Notes under the pieces: generated by a model
What the model was told of the DNA's origin: nothing
The model's input: the letters and a program-made list of their open reading frames with translations, nothing else
Databases searched by the model: none
Position numbers and translations under genes: made by a program
In this document: piece after piece, positions 22,120 to 36,546 of the stretch
Layout: every line of letters starts with the position of its first letter
How positions within the stretch are numbered: the stretch's first letter is position 1
NCBI GenBank assembly: GCA_013396995.1
Contig: VWZP01010162.1
Span: 972,261 to 1,036,260, forward strand
From: Dicaeum eximium
Taxonomy: Eukaryota; Chordata; Aves; Passeriformes; Dicaeidae
Direction: 5' to 3'
Length of the DNA stretch: 64,000 bases

Positions 22120-22460
22120 TGACAAATCCTTCGTTATTATGAGTTTGGCTTTGATAGACAATAGATTCTCCTGAGTCTTATGGAGCTGAATTCAAATTAA
22201 AAGCACATGCTCTATGAAAGCATAGCTTGGAGGAAGGCTCTGAAGGACAGAACTGTTAGCCAGTAATTAAGAGTTCTGTACTGTGCTTTCTGGCAGCAAT
22301 TATTTTAACATAATTCTTAACAGAGTCTATTAAAGAGGAAATGCCAATTAGCAATAGCTTATTGCACAACAAAACAATGACTGCCGATATAATTCACTGC
22401 CATAAACTACACAGAGAATTGACTGCTAAAAACAACTGGATGGTTAATTAAAAATGGGGG
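22120..22460. promoter_or_regulatory. Candidate conserved noncoding element
   Basis: Repeat-free, with many TAATTA / ATTA words ('gccagtaattaagag', 'gccaattagcaatag', 'ggttaattaaaaat') and an isolated CpG ('tgccgatataattc'). Called on texture alone. Confidence 0.28.
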
Positions 22461-25400
22461 AAAGGGAGGAGAATCTATATACATTTAACAGGCACAAGTC
22501 TGATGAAACTTCAGTTTTCTACACAGAAAGCTCAATACAGAATCATGTTATACTATCCAGGCTATGCATATTATTTGAAACACCGTTCAAATTAGAGTGA
22601 AATGATGATATTTTGCATACAATTTTTCAGATGTTCATTCTTGCCAACCAGTCAATTATCCATTTGAGAGAAAAATTTGTAGGCACACTGTTATTCCAAC
22701 ACTTCACCTCAACAAGGACACCAGAAGAAAAGGAAAAAAGGAGCCTTGATCTTAGCCAAACAGCCTGGTTCCCTATACAGAAGACAATTTTCTGTTATAA
22801 GGTTTTCTAGGAGTACTGCAAATTACTTCCCTGAATTACTGACCTTGATTTTCCAGTCTAGCCTAAGCCCTGTATTGTCCCTCATCCAGTTGCTCCATCA
22901 AAATGAAATATGAGTGACACAAAACATGCACCTAGTGTTGTGCAAAGAAAATGCAGAGATAGGAAGGTGTTGCTGTGCAAGAAAAGTCTCCAAAAAGGTC
23001 TAAAGTGTGCTTTTACAAGCTTATAAAAGTGAAATTAGGACTGCAAGCTTAGCAAAGATCTGCCAGTTGACTTTGCTTCTTAGTTCTGACAAATAAGAAA
23101 CAACCTCTGTATATTTTTACCTTACAGAAAATGATGGCAGCAGGAGGAATTACCTTTAGTCTGGAGATTTAGAGTGCCTGCACTACAACCTGTCCCATTA
23201 AGCTGATAAAACAAACCAACATACCAGGAACCTGGTATGCAATGGCACTGATGCATGGAAAAAGACAAGACAGATGGAAAGAGAAGTGTGAAGTTTGCAG
23301 TCATAAGAGCTGCACTGTTTTGCAATCAAGATGTTCAGCTATGTGGAAACACAGTTTGGCAGTGTCATCACCTAGAAGGCTGTAGTTCCCCATAAGACTG
23401 AAAGGAAGGAAGAGAAAGAAAAATGATGCTCCTGCTTTCCCCCTAGAGGGTGGAAAAAAAATTTAAATGAGAAATCTTTTATGGTTTTATTTTTTGTTAA
23501 CATGACAGAAACCATCTGCAGACCCATTTTTCCATGAACTTTTGAATATGTCTGATTTTGTTTACAAAAACCTTCTTACTTTCTCAGTTTCTAGTTTTAA
23601 GCCTTATTTGGGGATCTAAAAATGGAATCTATTTCTTTGGCTCCCTGTATTGAATCTGAGCATTAATTATCTCTTGCCTCAATAAATTAGAAGCAATCTT
23701 TGCTTTTAAAAAGCGAACATAACTCAAATGTGTTTTGTCTACCTCAGAGTGAGCTCATGCTTTGTAAGTTGCAGGTCACATGTAGCACTGCAGAAGATGG
23801 CATATATTTATTGATGAACCACCTGATTGATCTGGTTTAAATTTTAAAAGAGATTTAGCCTTCCTCTAGAGAAAAAACAGCTTTTATTTTTCCTTTAGAC
23901 ACATTGTCAGTGAACTTTTAGCACAGTTAGCTGCCATAAATAAAAGTGAAAAATCATCAAACCTGAAAGTGGAAATAAATAATGGTTATAAAGAATCCTA
24001 TGGAAAGTGGTTAGAAAGTATCCTATAGCCTGATTTGATTGTTAGTGAAATCAAGTAATTACTTATTTGACCTCATCTTCTCAGATGATGTGTTAATCCC
24101 CTTCTCATAAATTATTAGCATACCTAGTAGGTTAACTAACATAGGAAAGCAGAGCTGAAGAATTTTTTAGATTTTCCCCTTTAAAAATAGCACTAAATTA
24201 TTTCTTTTGTTTCTACATATTTATTGGGGTTAGGCTCTGGTAATATTTGTAATAAATAAGTGAAAGGCCTAATAAGAGTGTCTTCCAAATCTAAGAAGTC
24301 AGACATTTCTTTCTTATTTGACTCTCTCTCCAGATACACAGAATTTTGTCCAACTGTTATTTTCATCAAAACTTCCCATAAGGGTTGTCTGTTTCTGCTT
24401 CACTACTATTGTTACTGAGAAGATGTCATTTTGGAAAGTAACACAGTCATCATTAACAATGTTCAGATTCACTGTTAGACTTGCTCCAAAACACTCTGTT
24501 AAACACATAATATAGCTTTTAAATCTTTTGCTACTGTTAGATAGAAAACATGATAGGTTTTATAAAAATAGATATTAGACAACTACAGACTTGAACAAAC
24601 CTCATGATGTTACCACTATATGCACAGAAAAATAGGTATATTTCTTTAACAGTGCACAGCACAGACAGCTGTGACTGGTATGAACATCATAGATTCTTGG
24701 GAATGCAGATACAGACTTTCTGTTAAAATTGGAGGCTTGTTCCTAGTAAGCTTTAAATTTTACTGAAATACAGACTACTAAATAACTAAACAGAGCAGCA
24801 AGCTTTCCTATAAAAAAAGATGGAGCTAAAAGGTAGGATTATTCAAATCATATTATAAATAAGATTATTTCGATTTTCTTTTATGCTAGTTTAGAAAAAA
24901 TGTTTTTCAATTTGAGTCAGCAAATCCTAACCTGTGAAATACAGTTCTCTAGAAGACAAAAGAAAACAGGTTTTTTCCTGGCCATTTAACTTGAGAGCTG
25001 AAAGGGTGCATTTGACTAAGCAACTCAAATAGCACTGGGCTAACTCAGAAATAAGCTTCTCAAAAGCATTCTTAGAGATGTATGTGCTGTTCTTATGGAA
25101 ATGCCATTCTAGCATTCTGCTTTAAAATACAAAGCTATGCCCATTACAACCACAAAATTCTATTTGAACTATTTTAGCTAAAGGTACAGGCAGTAAAAGC
25201 TCTTTATTTTCTCAGCTATCCACTGTTTTCTAATTATGTATCATAGTTTTGCTTGACAGTAGCATAGGAGGTGAAAATATAGAGGTGATCTGTTGAACAT
25301 TTTCCATTTCATTAAACTTGATCACCAAGCTGCTTTTTGCCTATAAGAAGTGACTTTCTGTTTTTCTCTCTGCACAAAGAAACTTGCTCATCTCCTTCAC

Positions 25401-28400
25401 TCCGGCACTGGGCTTTCCAAGTATGAAGACCCCAAGAATTCAGAATCTCTCGCTGGGAAAGGCTTCAAAAGGCATTGTGTGTGGTTCACTTACTCTGTTC
25501 CAGACCTGGCAGAGCAGCCAGCTTGGAAATGGGTACAGAATTGAGATATTTTGTGATCTCTTCAATGAAAACAAAATATTAGACCTGAAATCAGGCAATT
25601 CAGTTCAGTTACTCTAACAAACATAATGCATATGTTTATGTATTTTTCCTTATGTTAGTTCTTAGAATTGAACCTCAAAAGAAACTTGCTCTTATTTAAA
25701 CTCCTGAAGGAAAAGAGCATATGTTAGTCTTCCTTGGCAAATTTCCACATTTTGTCCCTTTTTTTCTTTTTCATACCAAATTAAATACAGGTACTGCCAT
25801 ATCTAGGATAACTTATTTCTTTATCCTGACCAAAAAGCTGTTGTGAAGGGTTAGAAGAATACTACACTACCAAATCTTGCACTTCTTCGAAAATAGAAAT
25901 GTAGACAGTGTTGAGTTTCACATATGTAAGAGACACAAGTTCTGTCCAAGCTATATCTCTATCCTTGTATATATTATGACATCATAATGGCTCCATCAGC
26001 TCTAATAAAAAATGAATTCCCTTGACATATATTACCCGTAAGTGCAGTGTAGTAAATAAATGATTCATGCAAGTTCAATTACAAGGGTATGATGTCTATA
26101 AATGCTAAGTACCTGCAAGATAGCAACAGTAAAGGAAATGAACCCATGCAGTGTTAAAAATGCCTTTCAGCTAAGATTTCTGACCATACCTTTAATCTCT
26201 TTTTACATGATTTTACATGTCTTTTACTAAGCACACTCAGGGTAACAATCCACTATAAGGTTACATACAGAGTAGTGTTTCTATCCTTACTATAGATAAA
26301 TCTAAAAATAGAAATTGGTTGCTCTTTTGCTCCAGAGGCAGTAAAGAAATCTTTTAGGAACTGGAATTCCCACTGAATTTAAGACTCCACCTCTGCTTCC
26401 TGTAGGTTAAATTACTAAGCCTTTAAAATGAAAAATATCTACCCATGATGATTTACATACATGCAGTCTAAACACAGTATATTTTATGTATTTTGTTTCC
26501 TAAATATATGTAAGATGACATGACAAACACAGTTTCTTATATTTTACAACTATTTATAGGAAACAATGGCTCAGGGAGCAGGTGATCTACTCCAAATCAT
26601 GCATAGTTGATAATCTTTGGCAAATGTGTTTCTAAGTCTATATACATTTACAAGACAACCACTCAGAGTAGGAATTTTTGAATATTATTAGCAAAAACTA
26701 ATTTCTGAATGGATTTGGAGTAATGTTGTCATTGTTTTATGCAGGTTTATAGTTACCCTTTCACCCACAAATAAAATAAGGACTGTCACAAGGACTTCCT
26801 AAATTTACTCCCCACCTCTGCTAGGAGACAGCACTAGGTGGGTTAAAGAGGTCTTCCAGGAGAACAGAGTATCACTGGTAAGTCATTATTACATCTAGTC
26901 TTATTCCAGTGTTAAAAAGTGGAGTAAAGAACAAAGCACATAGTTTAAATATACCCTCCACAAGTGTATATTGCCATAATTAGTAGCAACTTGGATATTT
27001 TGGGTAGTGACTTAAATAACAAATGAAGTGTGAACTTTCGTTAAACTCTCAGTTTCACAATTTCCTACAAAACAGGTTCCATAGACAAAATAAAATCCCC
27101 TGGCCTACCTTCTCCAGCTCATTTACTATTATTTTAATTTGCCTGGATTTTAATTAATGCAAAATTCCTCAAAACACTCATCCAGTACTAGCAATGCAGC
27201 CACAAGACTTTTTGAGACTTTTTGATGGATGAGGGTGCATTTGTACTTTTTGAGGTTCCACTTTAAATAAACAGTATATTTTAATGTCTTCTATGTTATT
27301 GTGTTTAGCTGTATTTTCAATACAATTAGAAAAGTCAACAATAAATTAGGAAATTTGTCTTCTGGACAGGACATTGAAGCCTCCACGTTTGATTGCAAGT
27401 TTTACAAGTCTACTTTTAGCAACTGAGTCTTGAAATGTCTTTCATCCAACCCAAAGGGCAGATGCCTGCAGGGTGGATCAAAACTTCACAATGTAATAAA
27501 TGAGAAATGCAAATGTCAGTTTGCTTATTTCACTGTTATAGCCATGAAAGTAGAAAAAAATAATTTGTCTAGCACAGGAATCTCTCATTGTGATAAAATA
27601 AATGTGTGAGAACAAGGACAGATAGAGTTCAAAATTACACTGTACAAGGAAATAATACACATATTTACATTCAAAGTATTTGAGTCCACAAGGTCAGGGA
27701 CTGACATACTGACATTCTGAGGCCATTTTTACCATAAGCAATATCAAGGAAAAATATCTTTTCTAGGTTTGATGCTCATTTGATATCAAAACAGTGTAAG
27801 ACAGCTGCTGAACATGAACAGAAAGTTGCAGTACATTTTGTTCACTTTTTTAACATATGGCTGTATACTATTAGAACTTACTGTATCTGCCACCAAAAAA
27901 AATCTTAGAACAACAAATCCTTAAGTCTTTTTAAGTGGAAGAAACTAAACCTGTTATCTAAGAATAAAACACTTGAGTATGTAATTCCCCCACACTGCAC
28001 CAAAAATTTGCTGGGAGAGATTATTCATAAAATATCAATGCATCATTATTTATTAATGAATTCAAAAGTGGCAACATTCCCTTCAACTCCTCTTTTCACA
28101 CATGCACAGCTTGATTCTAAGGAAAGATGCAAATAAAATAAAGAGGAGGCAAATGATTTGAACTCCTTATTTTACAGCAGCCAAATGATCTGAACTGCAG
28201 GGCAGTGAAGTGTTTTTATATAAGAAACATGCATCAGGGTTTCTGCCAAATTTTATGAAGTAGTAATAACAATATTGTCTGACATGTATATTTCTCCTCA
28301 ACCCTTAAATGGATTCCAAGGTTGATCCTTATACTCACCTCCCTTGAAAATTCTACCATATTGCAGCATTTATCTTTATGAATTCCTTCAGTGGTTTTTA

Positions 28401-28740
28401 ATTTCACATTTTTCCTTTTATTTTAAAAGCAGTAAACATTACTGTAGAGTTGTATTAAAAATAGATATACACTATTAACAAATGTAAACAGAAGCTACTA
28501 TTAACAATTTGCACACTGATGGTTTTTTCTTTTTTTTTTATTAATTATGCAAAAAATGTAGCAAATTTTACATGGGCTTTACTTCTAGTTTAGTACTGTG
28601 ATTAATTTGGTGTTTGTCTAAGAATATGAGGCCCCTAAATATCCTTTCAGGGGTACTTGGAAGAATCACAATAATGGTTTATATTAAATCAGTGTTCTCT
28701 TTGCAAGTTCCAGCATACGCCATAAGATCCACAGACAGAG
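22461..28740. other. Long AT-rich single-copy stretch, no gene seen
   Basis: Over 6 kb without a recognised repeat, gene or GC-rich patch. Minor structures are a doubled 'ttttacatga' word near 26200 and a doubled 'agactttttg' at about 27206-27225. Frames reach at most about 77 codons and none is recognisable. A pyrimidine-rich tract is seen near 28528. Confidence 0.45.
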
Positions 28741-29560
28741 TTTAGAAATCCAGAAACACGGATGCTGTGCACGCAAAAAAGCACCTTAACTACTCATACT
28801 CATGTTCACAGATTTGTGCTTGGGCAATGGGAAGCAGCTCAGGATTCAGAAGTACCTTGGATCCTTGAGCACATCTTGAAAGAAAACACGAATCTGGTAC
28901 CAGCACCACACACTCAACTTCACAGTGTGCTGCAGCTGTACCTCCTGGAACTTTTATCCCTTAAGGATACGGCAGCAGGGTTACAGGGAGGTTATGTGTA
29001 GTCGGAGAACAAAAGGCAGAGCTGCTCATACACATCTTTGTCTTGATCAAGATGCACCAAGACTGTTCAGGATTGAGTCTGCACTACCACTTGGGGCAAA
29101 AGTGCAGCTCTGACTCCAAAATCTAAGTTACAGTTCTGCTCCTGACATCCCTACTCAAATGCTACAGAAACATAGCAAAACCAGGTCAATCCCCAAACAA
29201 GCTGTTCCCATAACCCACTCTAGGAATAACCATAATTTCTAAAATGGCAAATACAGCTTGCTGTTCACTCAGACTCAAAGAACACCAAGCACTCACTGCT
29301 GTAATGGAGAAGGAACCTGCCTCAGCAATTCTGCTGCCAGAGGATGTGTCTCCTGAGTCCCCCTAAAAAGGTCAATGAGAAGGATAAACTTAGCTCCTCT
29401 AACACATCTTCTGGAGGAGATGATCTCCATCTCATTGTGAAGAGAAGCTAGGATGATCAATCTCACTTGGTGAATACCCATTGTAAATGTGCAATATAAA
29501 TAGATATTACTGTAGCTTGAACAGACCATTAAGTGAGTAGGTTCCAAGTATCTTAGCAGA
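28741..29560. other. Slightly GC-richer unique block, unknown
   Basis: More balanced composition than its flanks. Overlapping plus frames (28762-29001, 28925-29113) and a minus frame (29293-29547) are short and unrecognised. It could be a worn repeat or noncoding sequence. Confidence 0.3.
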
Positions 29561-31140
29561 CCAAGGCCACAGAAACCCTCACTCCTTGGATTCCCTTGTT
29601 CCCTAAGTAGTCTCTGCTAGCAAGTCTTAGGCTCCTGCAGACAACTGTATACAACCAAATAAAAAGCTAACATTATTTTAAGATGTTCTATTAGCTGGAA
29701 TAGCAAATATTCTAAATAATATCCCTTTAGGATTTCTCTTTCTCAATTCTTTTAACTCCTGATTATTTTTCCTCACACTTGGCTAGCTCTTTCAGTCTAA
29801 ACTGTAATTTTTTAGATTAAATTAAGGTTAGCAAAAGTAGGACTAACAGATTTACCAGGTTTTTCCATTGCCTTAAGATCCAATGATCAAGTTCTTCACA
29901 AAAGAATGCTTGAAAATTTCTATTAAAAACTTATGAAATTAAGATTTACCAGACAGGTTTGAAATGCAAATTTCCAAACAGCAAATGTCTGGTGATATTA
30001 AGACCAGAAATACTTCAGGGGAAATAAAATTGCTCTAGATTGCATTTTTCATGTGTTGGGATCAGTGTTCAGATTGCCCAATGATTCAACTAATCTTTTT
30101 AATGACACCTTGCAACAGGCAATTGTAAAGGTGATCCTGCTGCTGCAGTAATGGACAATCTGACTCCTGTTTGATATGGTGGTTATTTTCTGAACCCTCA
30201 TTATATCTGTAAGGGTATCAGTTTTGAAACTAGCAGTTTATTGCTACAGATGACCTGTTTCCAATGTGATAGATATCATTCTCTCATGCCCATCAGATTT
30301 GCATCTCTGTTTTCTTCTTCTCCATTTTTCTTTTGCATCTCGAAGCAACTTTGTGCATTAGTGCTATTCAGTATGGCAGAGCCTCACATTAAAGCATCAG
30401 TACTGTACGTGTGGATTTGCCATACAGTTCCATCTTTGAATGAAATATGCCAATATTTTACTAAAATAAGTTCCACCACTGGAAATAAACACCGAGAGCA
30501 ATACTTTTCCATACAGCATTCCTTTTATTTTCCAGAGCCCTACTTAAGAAAGACCTGCAATTGACTGATTACTTAGCAACCTCACCAAGTCTGATAGACT
30601 CACGCTGTGATAATGGAACTATCAATGCAGTTATAATGTACTTACACTCTGTAGATGGCTGTTTCAAATGGAGCAACATTCCCTTCCAGCCCAGTGCTTC
30701 TCTGCAAGGCTGGAAAGTCTGGTAAAGATTGAATAGTTACCCTTAAAAAGAGCAAGTTAATACAAGGTTTTACTGACCACTGGTCCTCCGTGCTGCATTA
30801 AATGTTGCTGATGCCAATTTTTTTTCCATTCTATTTCCCCATTTAACATAAAGTTTTAAACTGTTTTTCTATGGAGTAGAGCAAAGTAATAAACATCTTT
30901 AATGTATTTTCCTACTTTATATTATTTTGCAGTAACATATCAACATAACTAAAGAGTAGTAAGTGACCATGTTCCATGCTTTTAGCATGTTATACAGACC
31001 AAGTTTTTTAAAGAGATATTTCACAAAGCAGACCAGACAGTTTACATCATGAGGACATAATTTATGTCAAAAAGGTACCTATTTAGTTGTAAAATGTGGC
31101 AAAAGGGCAGCATGTACAAAAGTCCACAAACAGTCAGATC
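29561..31140. other. Unique AT-rich sequence, no gene seen
   Basis: A 107-codon plus-strand frame (30241-30564) has no recognisable domain and is within chance length. Nothing else is seen. Confidence 0.4.
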
Positions 31141-31143
31141 TTA

Positions 31144-31165
31144 GGTCTTAGTCAGATCTAAGACC
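31144..31165. repeat. Hairpin, 8-bp arms, within a tandem 'gtcagatct' duplication
   Basis: 'ggtcttag' (31144-31151) pairs with 'ctaagacc' (31158-31165) around 6 nt. The word 'gtcagatct' occurs at about 31133 and again at 31151. Confidence 0.8.
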
Positions 31166-31194
31166 CAACTTCACTGTCTCTATCTGAAACACAT

Positions 31195-31328
31195 TACAAA
31201 AAACCCACCCCAAACAAACAAAACCAAACCAGCCAACACAACAAAAAACCCCGCACACGCACATGTCCTCAAAACCCCAAACACAACTAAAACCAACCAA
31301 AAAAAAAAAAACCAAACCAAAAACAGAC
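31195..31328. repeat. A/C-rich low-complexity tract
   Basis: A and C make up nearly all of the plus strand, with a small CpG-containing island ('cccgcacacgcacatg', near 31251). The minus frame 31148-31357 (F, V, W, C-rich) is its translation, not a gene. Confidence 0.9.
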
Positions 31329-32274
31329 TCACATCTCCTCCTCATTGTAAATAGCACGGATGGCTCAGCTCAGATCCAAAAAATGCACTCTATTCCCAAA
31401 ATAGTGACTTCATTCACCATGCCTCCTGGGACCAAGCCCTACTTCATGAATGGCATGGTCTGAGAAAATGCTAATTGACATAGGCCAAAGTTGTGCCCTG
31501 TAACAATATATGTAGTGAAGTTTTATGTAGCATTCAAAAACTTAATGGCTCAGGCCATACTGGCTTCACTAATATAACCACAGTGGGGCTCACAGAAATC
31601 TTACCTAGTTTTAAAGTTCTTTGACATTTAAAGAAATTAACAGGCATTGCAGATGTGCTACCAGCATGTTGTTAGACACCTGTGCTGAGCACCTTCATTC
31701 TTCCAGTGTAACCTTTATCATTTAGGTGCCTAAACATACTCATGTAGACTTCACAGGTAGTCTCTGGGGATACACAGGCATCTCTGGAGATCGCTTCGTT
31801 TTTACCTCAACTACAGTGCTCTGGCAGAGATGGCTGCTGCCTTAGAGACTTTACACAGAGACTGCTTTAAACACATTTCAAAACTATAATGCCTCAATTT
31901 GCCTTGTGAAATCATGCAAAAGGAATCATGCCTCAATAGAACCTAAACTTGTTTGAAAGCTTGATTTATAGTCAGTTATAGTTCAGTTTTATCACAGTAG
32001 CAATTCACAGTGCATCTGAGTCAAATATCTTCAATGGGCTATAAATACAATTTTTTTTAAAATACACCTCCACATGCCACCTTCAAAGTAGCAGATTACT
32101 GGCACAAAAGGGGAAAATAAAATCAACATAGCTGTACAGACTTCATATTACCAGGGGCAAAAAAAGTCAAATAATGTTAGTAAGTCAGATGTTCTCAGGT
32201 TGGCTAGGCCTAGTGGTGGCCACTATACAGTATATAATGAACCAGTTGAAGTTCACTGAGGATTTAGAGAGAAT
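31329..32274. other. Unique sequence, no gene seen
   Basis: No recognisable repeat or frame. Confidence 0.4.
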
Positions 32275-32935
32275 GAAGAATTTAAAGACAAGAGATCAAG
32301 CACAGCACCCATCCTTAAAAATGGAAAAAGCAGTGAGAAAGGAGTGAAAAGTAGTCCTCTACTTCCAATAATTGGAAAGACAGTAAAACAAATTCTTAAA
32401 CAGTCAAATTTTAAAGACCTTAAGGATAATAATTGATAGGGAACAGACAATTTAGGTTTTCCAAGAAGAAATCAGTCAGGCCAATCTCATTTCCTTCTGT
32501 GACAGACCAACTGCTGTAGTGGATAAGGAACAGGCAGTAGATGTGATATAGCCTGACCACAAAAGCTGTTGATCCTGCCACATGTGACATTCCCAGAAGC
32601 AGAAGAGAGAAATATGGTCAAGATTGAATTGCACTCAATTTAAAGTATTTATCAGCTCTTCTCCATCAAGATGAGAAAAGGTATTAAGAAGATCTGGAAT
32701 GACTTGTCTCAGGTCCTGGAAAACCTGCCATTTTCATGAATGGCTTAGATGAAAATAGTTTGTATGTGTATAAACCCTGCAGATGTCACTGCATTGACAA
32801 AATGTTTGCAATTTTAAAAACAGCTTTAAAAAATCAGGACTGGACAATGCACATGCACATAAATATATTGGGAACAACTGACTAGACACCAACAGGACAA
32901 AAAATCTGGGGTGATAGCATTTTACCAGAAGAACA
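32275..32935 (+). mobile_element. Ancient CR1-type LINE remnant, reverse-transcriptase region
   Basis: Heavily diverged, but the order of conserved phrases is right for a CR1-group reverse transcriptase. There is a segment like 'Ile-Leu-Lys-Asn-Gly-Lys' (32310-32330), then 'attggaaagacagtaaaaca' with 'attcttaaacagtcaaattt' (the K.ILKQ motif region). 'tcagtcaggccaatctcatt' with 'tccttctgtgacag' (the QTNLISF.D region) follows. A remnant of the 'gcagtagatgtgatatagcc' (AVD.IYLD, fingers/palm) block lies at about 32535. Further on, 'caggacaaaaaatctggggt' matches the later ORF2 part. Stops and indels are everywhere. It is clearly much older than the copies at 757 and 19826. Confidence 0.7.
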
Positions 32936-35900
32936 AGAGAGACACTATCCTTCCAGTATGGGAAATTGTTACAATCAGGTGACCATTAGCTGTTTTCTGT
33001 GTTCACTGAGAATAAAGCAAGTTGCAATCATGCTAATCTGCTCTGTGAGAATGGACTGGAGGAAAAAAACCAAACCAAAACACAAACCTACGGCTATAAT
33101 ACAACCTTTTCCAGTGCTTTTTAGTCAATTGAGAGTGGGAAAATATCAACACAGGAGGTTTCTAGACTCCTTAGTATCTGTTAAGGATGGTCATGAGCCT
33201 CATCCTCTAGAACAGAGACTTGAATGAGAATAAATCTTGAGGCTTCTTCTCAGATTTCATAACCTAATATCTTGCAAAAGTAAGAACTGTCATTTATGTA
33301 TGGCTGTCCTTTGACTAGGCTTTAATTTACATTGGGTATGCATCATCATCATCCTTATTTATTTATTTCTCTTTCCCTCCAAAAGCCAATAAATACCAAT
33401 AAAGATAACAGAAGTTCCATTTATATGTGCACCTTCAAATTACTGCTAACTCAGTATTCCATCTTAGTTGCAGAGGGTCACTGTGTAAGCACAAGAGAAT
33501 ACCAGGAACCACAGAGGTAACTTGTTAAAACTGGATGGAAGACAGTGAGTTGTGGGTTTGCATTGAGGTGATAAATAGACTTGACTGCAGAATCAAAGAA
33601 AATACACAAAAATCCTTCAACAGAGAATAAGTACCAAGTCAGCAAGAAAATTAAATGAAGCTTGCAGCATTTCTCTACTCACCATACACTTAAAAAAGGC
33701 TTTTACTTTATAGGTATCAGATTGAAGCTTCTAGAAGGAACTCTTCCATAAAATTTATGTGAAAGCTTATGGCACAACATTCATGCGTTGCACTGTGGGG
33801 TTCTTTTTCAGATGACAATATCTATGCTAACTTCTTGCATTCAGATAATAAATATGTTGACAGTAGAACATTAGAGTGTTTATCTGTTCTGTGATGGATA
33901 AAACTATACTCTGAACAAACAGCTTGAAGACTGACCTTGTGCTAGCCACATGTGAAGAGCTGCTCATCTGCCAGAAGAATATTCTTTACAGGGAAGGGGG
34001 GGGAGATGGCTTTTCCCTGTCAGGGTAGTTTTACAATGGAATATTGATACATACTGAAAAACAAGGAACTGAGGGAAAGGACTTTATACATTTATGACAG
34101 CTGCCACAATATCCCACTATTTTCTGACTTAGTTGAAATTGGACAATAAATCAATAAACCTCTAGCTGATTGTTACCTTTAGTGAAATATGATGCAACAT
34201 AATTTAGAAGGTGATTTTAAGGAGTAATTCTCTGGAGATTTTATGACACACATATGAGGTTTATTTTCTTTTCCCCATGAAAAATGCTTTAAATTCATGT
34301 GTAAAATTGAGAAAGTTTTCATCCAACTAACCTGGTTTTGTCCCTTTCTTACCTGCTTCTGTTTTCAGTCATATCAATACCATTACAGGGCACTGTTTTC
34401 AGATTTGAAGTCATATTGACTTTTGCTGGAGAGATTATAGCACAGAGAGTAATGCTGTTCATACATGCAGCTCAACTAGGTCCTGCTTTCAACATGCTTT
34501 TTATGAGCACACCTCTGCACCCACATGCTTCACCCATCAAAGCACACTGTATTCTGAAATCGAGCTCATAGCAAAAAATTCCTGACGTCCTTCCTTACCA
34601 AAGTAAAGAAAAAAAATTTGTGTTTTAAAAGTGCAGTTCATGCTATTTCAATGTTTTAAGTGGTTTTGTCATACAATTTCATGGGCTGGCTGCTGGAAAA
34701 CCAATCAGGTTAACAGTATAAACACAACTACTCAAGTGACCCTATGCAGCATACATGAGTCCCATCACCTCCTTCAGTGATACAAGCAGATAGCCAAATT
34801 TTGTATTTACATTTTAAATGCATCCCATAGTATTTCAAAATTACATTCCATGGTCCCTATCAAATAAGATTATCTTCCTAAAGAGTAAAATGCAACTTAA
34901 AAATGAGAATGTAAGTGCATGTACTTAAAATCCAGCTGAGTCCTCTGCCATACTCACATATACCCTTAAGTATTTGCATTTACCATGTTATGCCATCTTT
35001 GCTTTCTTTAAGTTTGGGAAACTTTGCATTTGAATTGGCCTGATCCAACATCATACCATACTTGATAATACCTCCAAAAGATAAACTAGATCTTTTAAAG
35101 ATTCATGATGTCACTTTGTCTATAGCTGTAGTCAACAAGAGATGACCTTTCAGTCCCATATATTCCTAAGAGTATAATTAGACTTACTAAGCAATCTCAA
35201 GATTGACTTAAGTACTTAGCAGGGTATTAGCAAGAGTTGAACTCAGTTCAAGCTTCAGTTGCTTTAATTAATACAGAGTTTGAAAGCTTTCATTTGATGT
35301 GATAGTACGGAGAGAGCAGAAGTTGAGACCTGGCAACACTCAGCTGTCTGCTGTCTTAGTAGAGAATATAGCAAAAGAGTGGCAAACAACATTAATTATA
35401 TAGAAAACAAACTGATTAAGAAATGAAGGATTTCCTGCAAGTGTACTGACAGGTGTGATGCTGTTAATTCTTTAACTGTAAGATATGAAGGAATAATTAT
35501 ACAGGTAATTTTGATCATTCTCTGCAATGCACCATAGCTATATAATATTTGAAAATCCCACATAATCTGTACTACAGACAGATATACAGTCAAACCCTTA
35601 AAAAGCAAACCTTTAAAAAGTGCAGATTTTCCATTAAGCCACAAATCTGAATTTAGAGTAATCCACAGTCACATTCCAGAGAAAAGGTGACAAACAATTC
35701 CATGGATAGTAGGAATTCTGAATTTCAGATTAAATTCAGTGAGCACACTGTATCTGCAAGGGAAGTGACACACAAAACAATGTCAAACAAGCCAATAATC
35801 TTCAAAAGGCTGATGTTATCCTGAGACAATTTGCTTCACATACCCAGTATCACTGGCCACCTTTGCTTTAGGTTACCAGATAGAATTTGCAGAATAAAGA

Positions 35901-36334
35901 TGTGGGTCAATCCACAAGGTCAGGTTTACTTTGTGAAAAAATTCACAGGAGAAGATAATTGCACTTTTCTTCTGCATTCTCTTCACACTTACCATCCCGA
36001 TTGCTTTAATGTTTTATGAAGAAATCGTAAGAAGGTATTAATATTCTTTTCTATGTAATGTAATGCCAATTTAACCAAGAGGTATGACTTAACTGACTGT
36101 GAAGTTTTAAAACAGTTCAGCTAAACAAGGACAAAATTTGGAGGTTGCTCACATTTTGATTTAAACTATGCTAATATACAGTTATTTATACACAGCAGTA
36201 GTTTTATTACTGTGACAGTTTTAATATTAATAAGGAACTGGTGTAAGCACAAATATAATTTGAAAGAAGTGAGGAAAGAACTGAAGAAGAGAAAAATTGA
36301 AACTGCACCGTCTTTCACTATACACCTTATAGTA
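32936..36334. other. AT-rich single-copy stretch, no gene seen
   Basis: It contains a short A/C-rich tract (33064-33088), a G-run near 33997 and otherwise unremarkable sequence. Frames up to 89 codons are not recognisable. Confidence 0.45.
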
Positions 36335-36537
36335 TGTATTGGGTTTGCATGGTCAGATTTTGGAGCAGGGGCTTCTGAGAGATGGCTTCTGTGAGAAACT
36401 TCTGTAAGCTTCCTCTGCGTCCAGCAGAGCCAATGCCAGGAGACTCCAAGACAGACCTGCCACTGGCCAAGGCTGAGCCAATCAGCAATGGCAGTAGTAC
36501 CTCTGGGATTACAGATACAAGAAGGAAAAAGTTATTG

Positions 36538-36546
36538 CATAAAAGT
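36538..36546 (+). promoter_or_regulatory. TATA-like box of the ERVL-type LTR
   Basis: 'cataaaagt' about 200 bp into the LTR, the usual place for the U3 core promoter. Whether it still works is unknown. Confidence 0.4.

Noticed and set aside
31148..31357. Minus-strand 69-codon hydrophobic frame
   Set aside because: Same reason: it is antisense to an A/C-rich tract.
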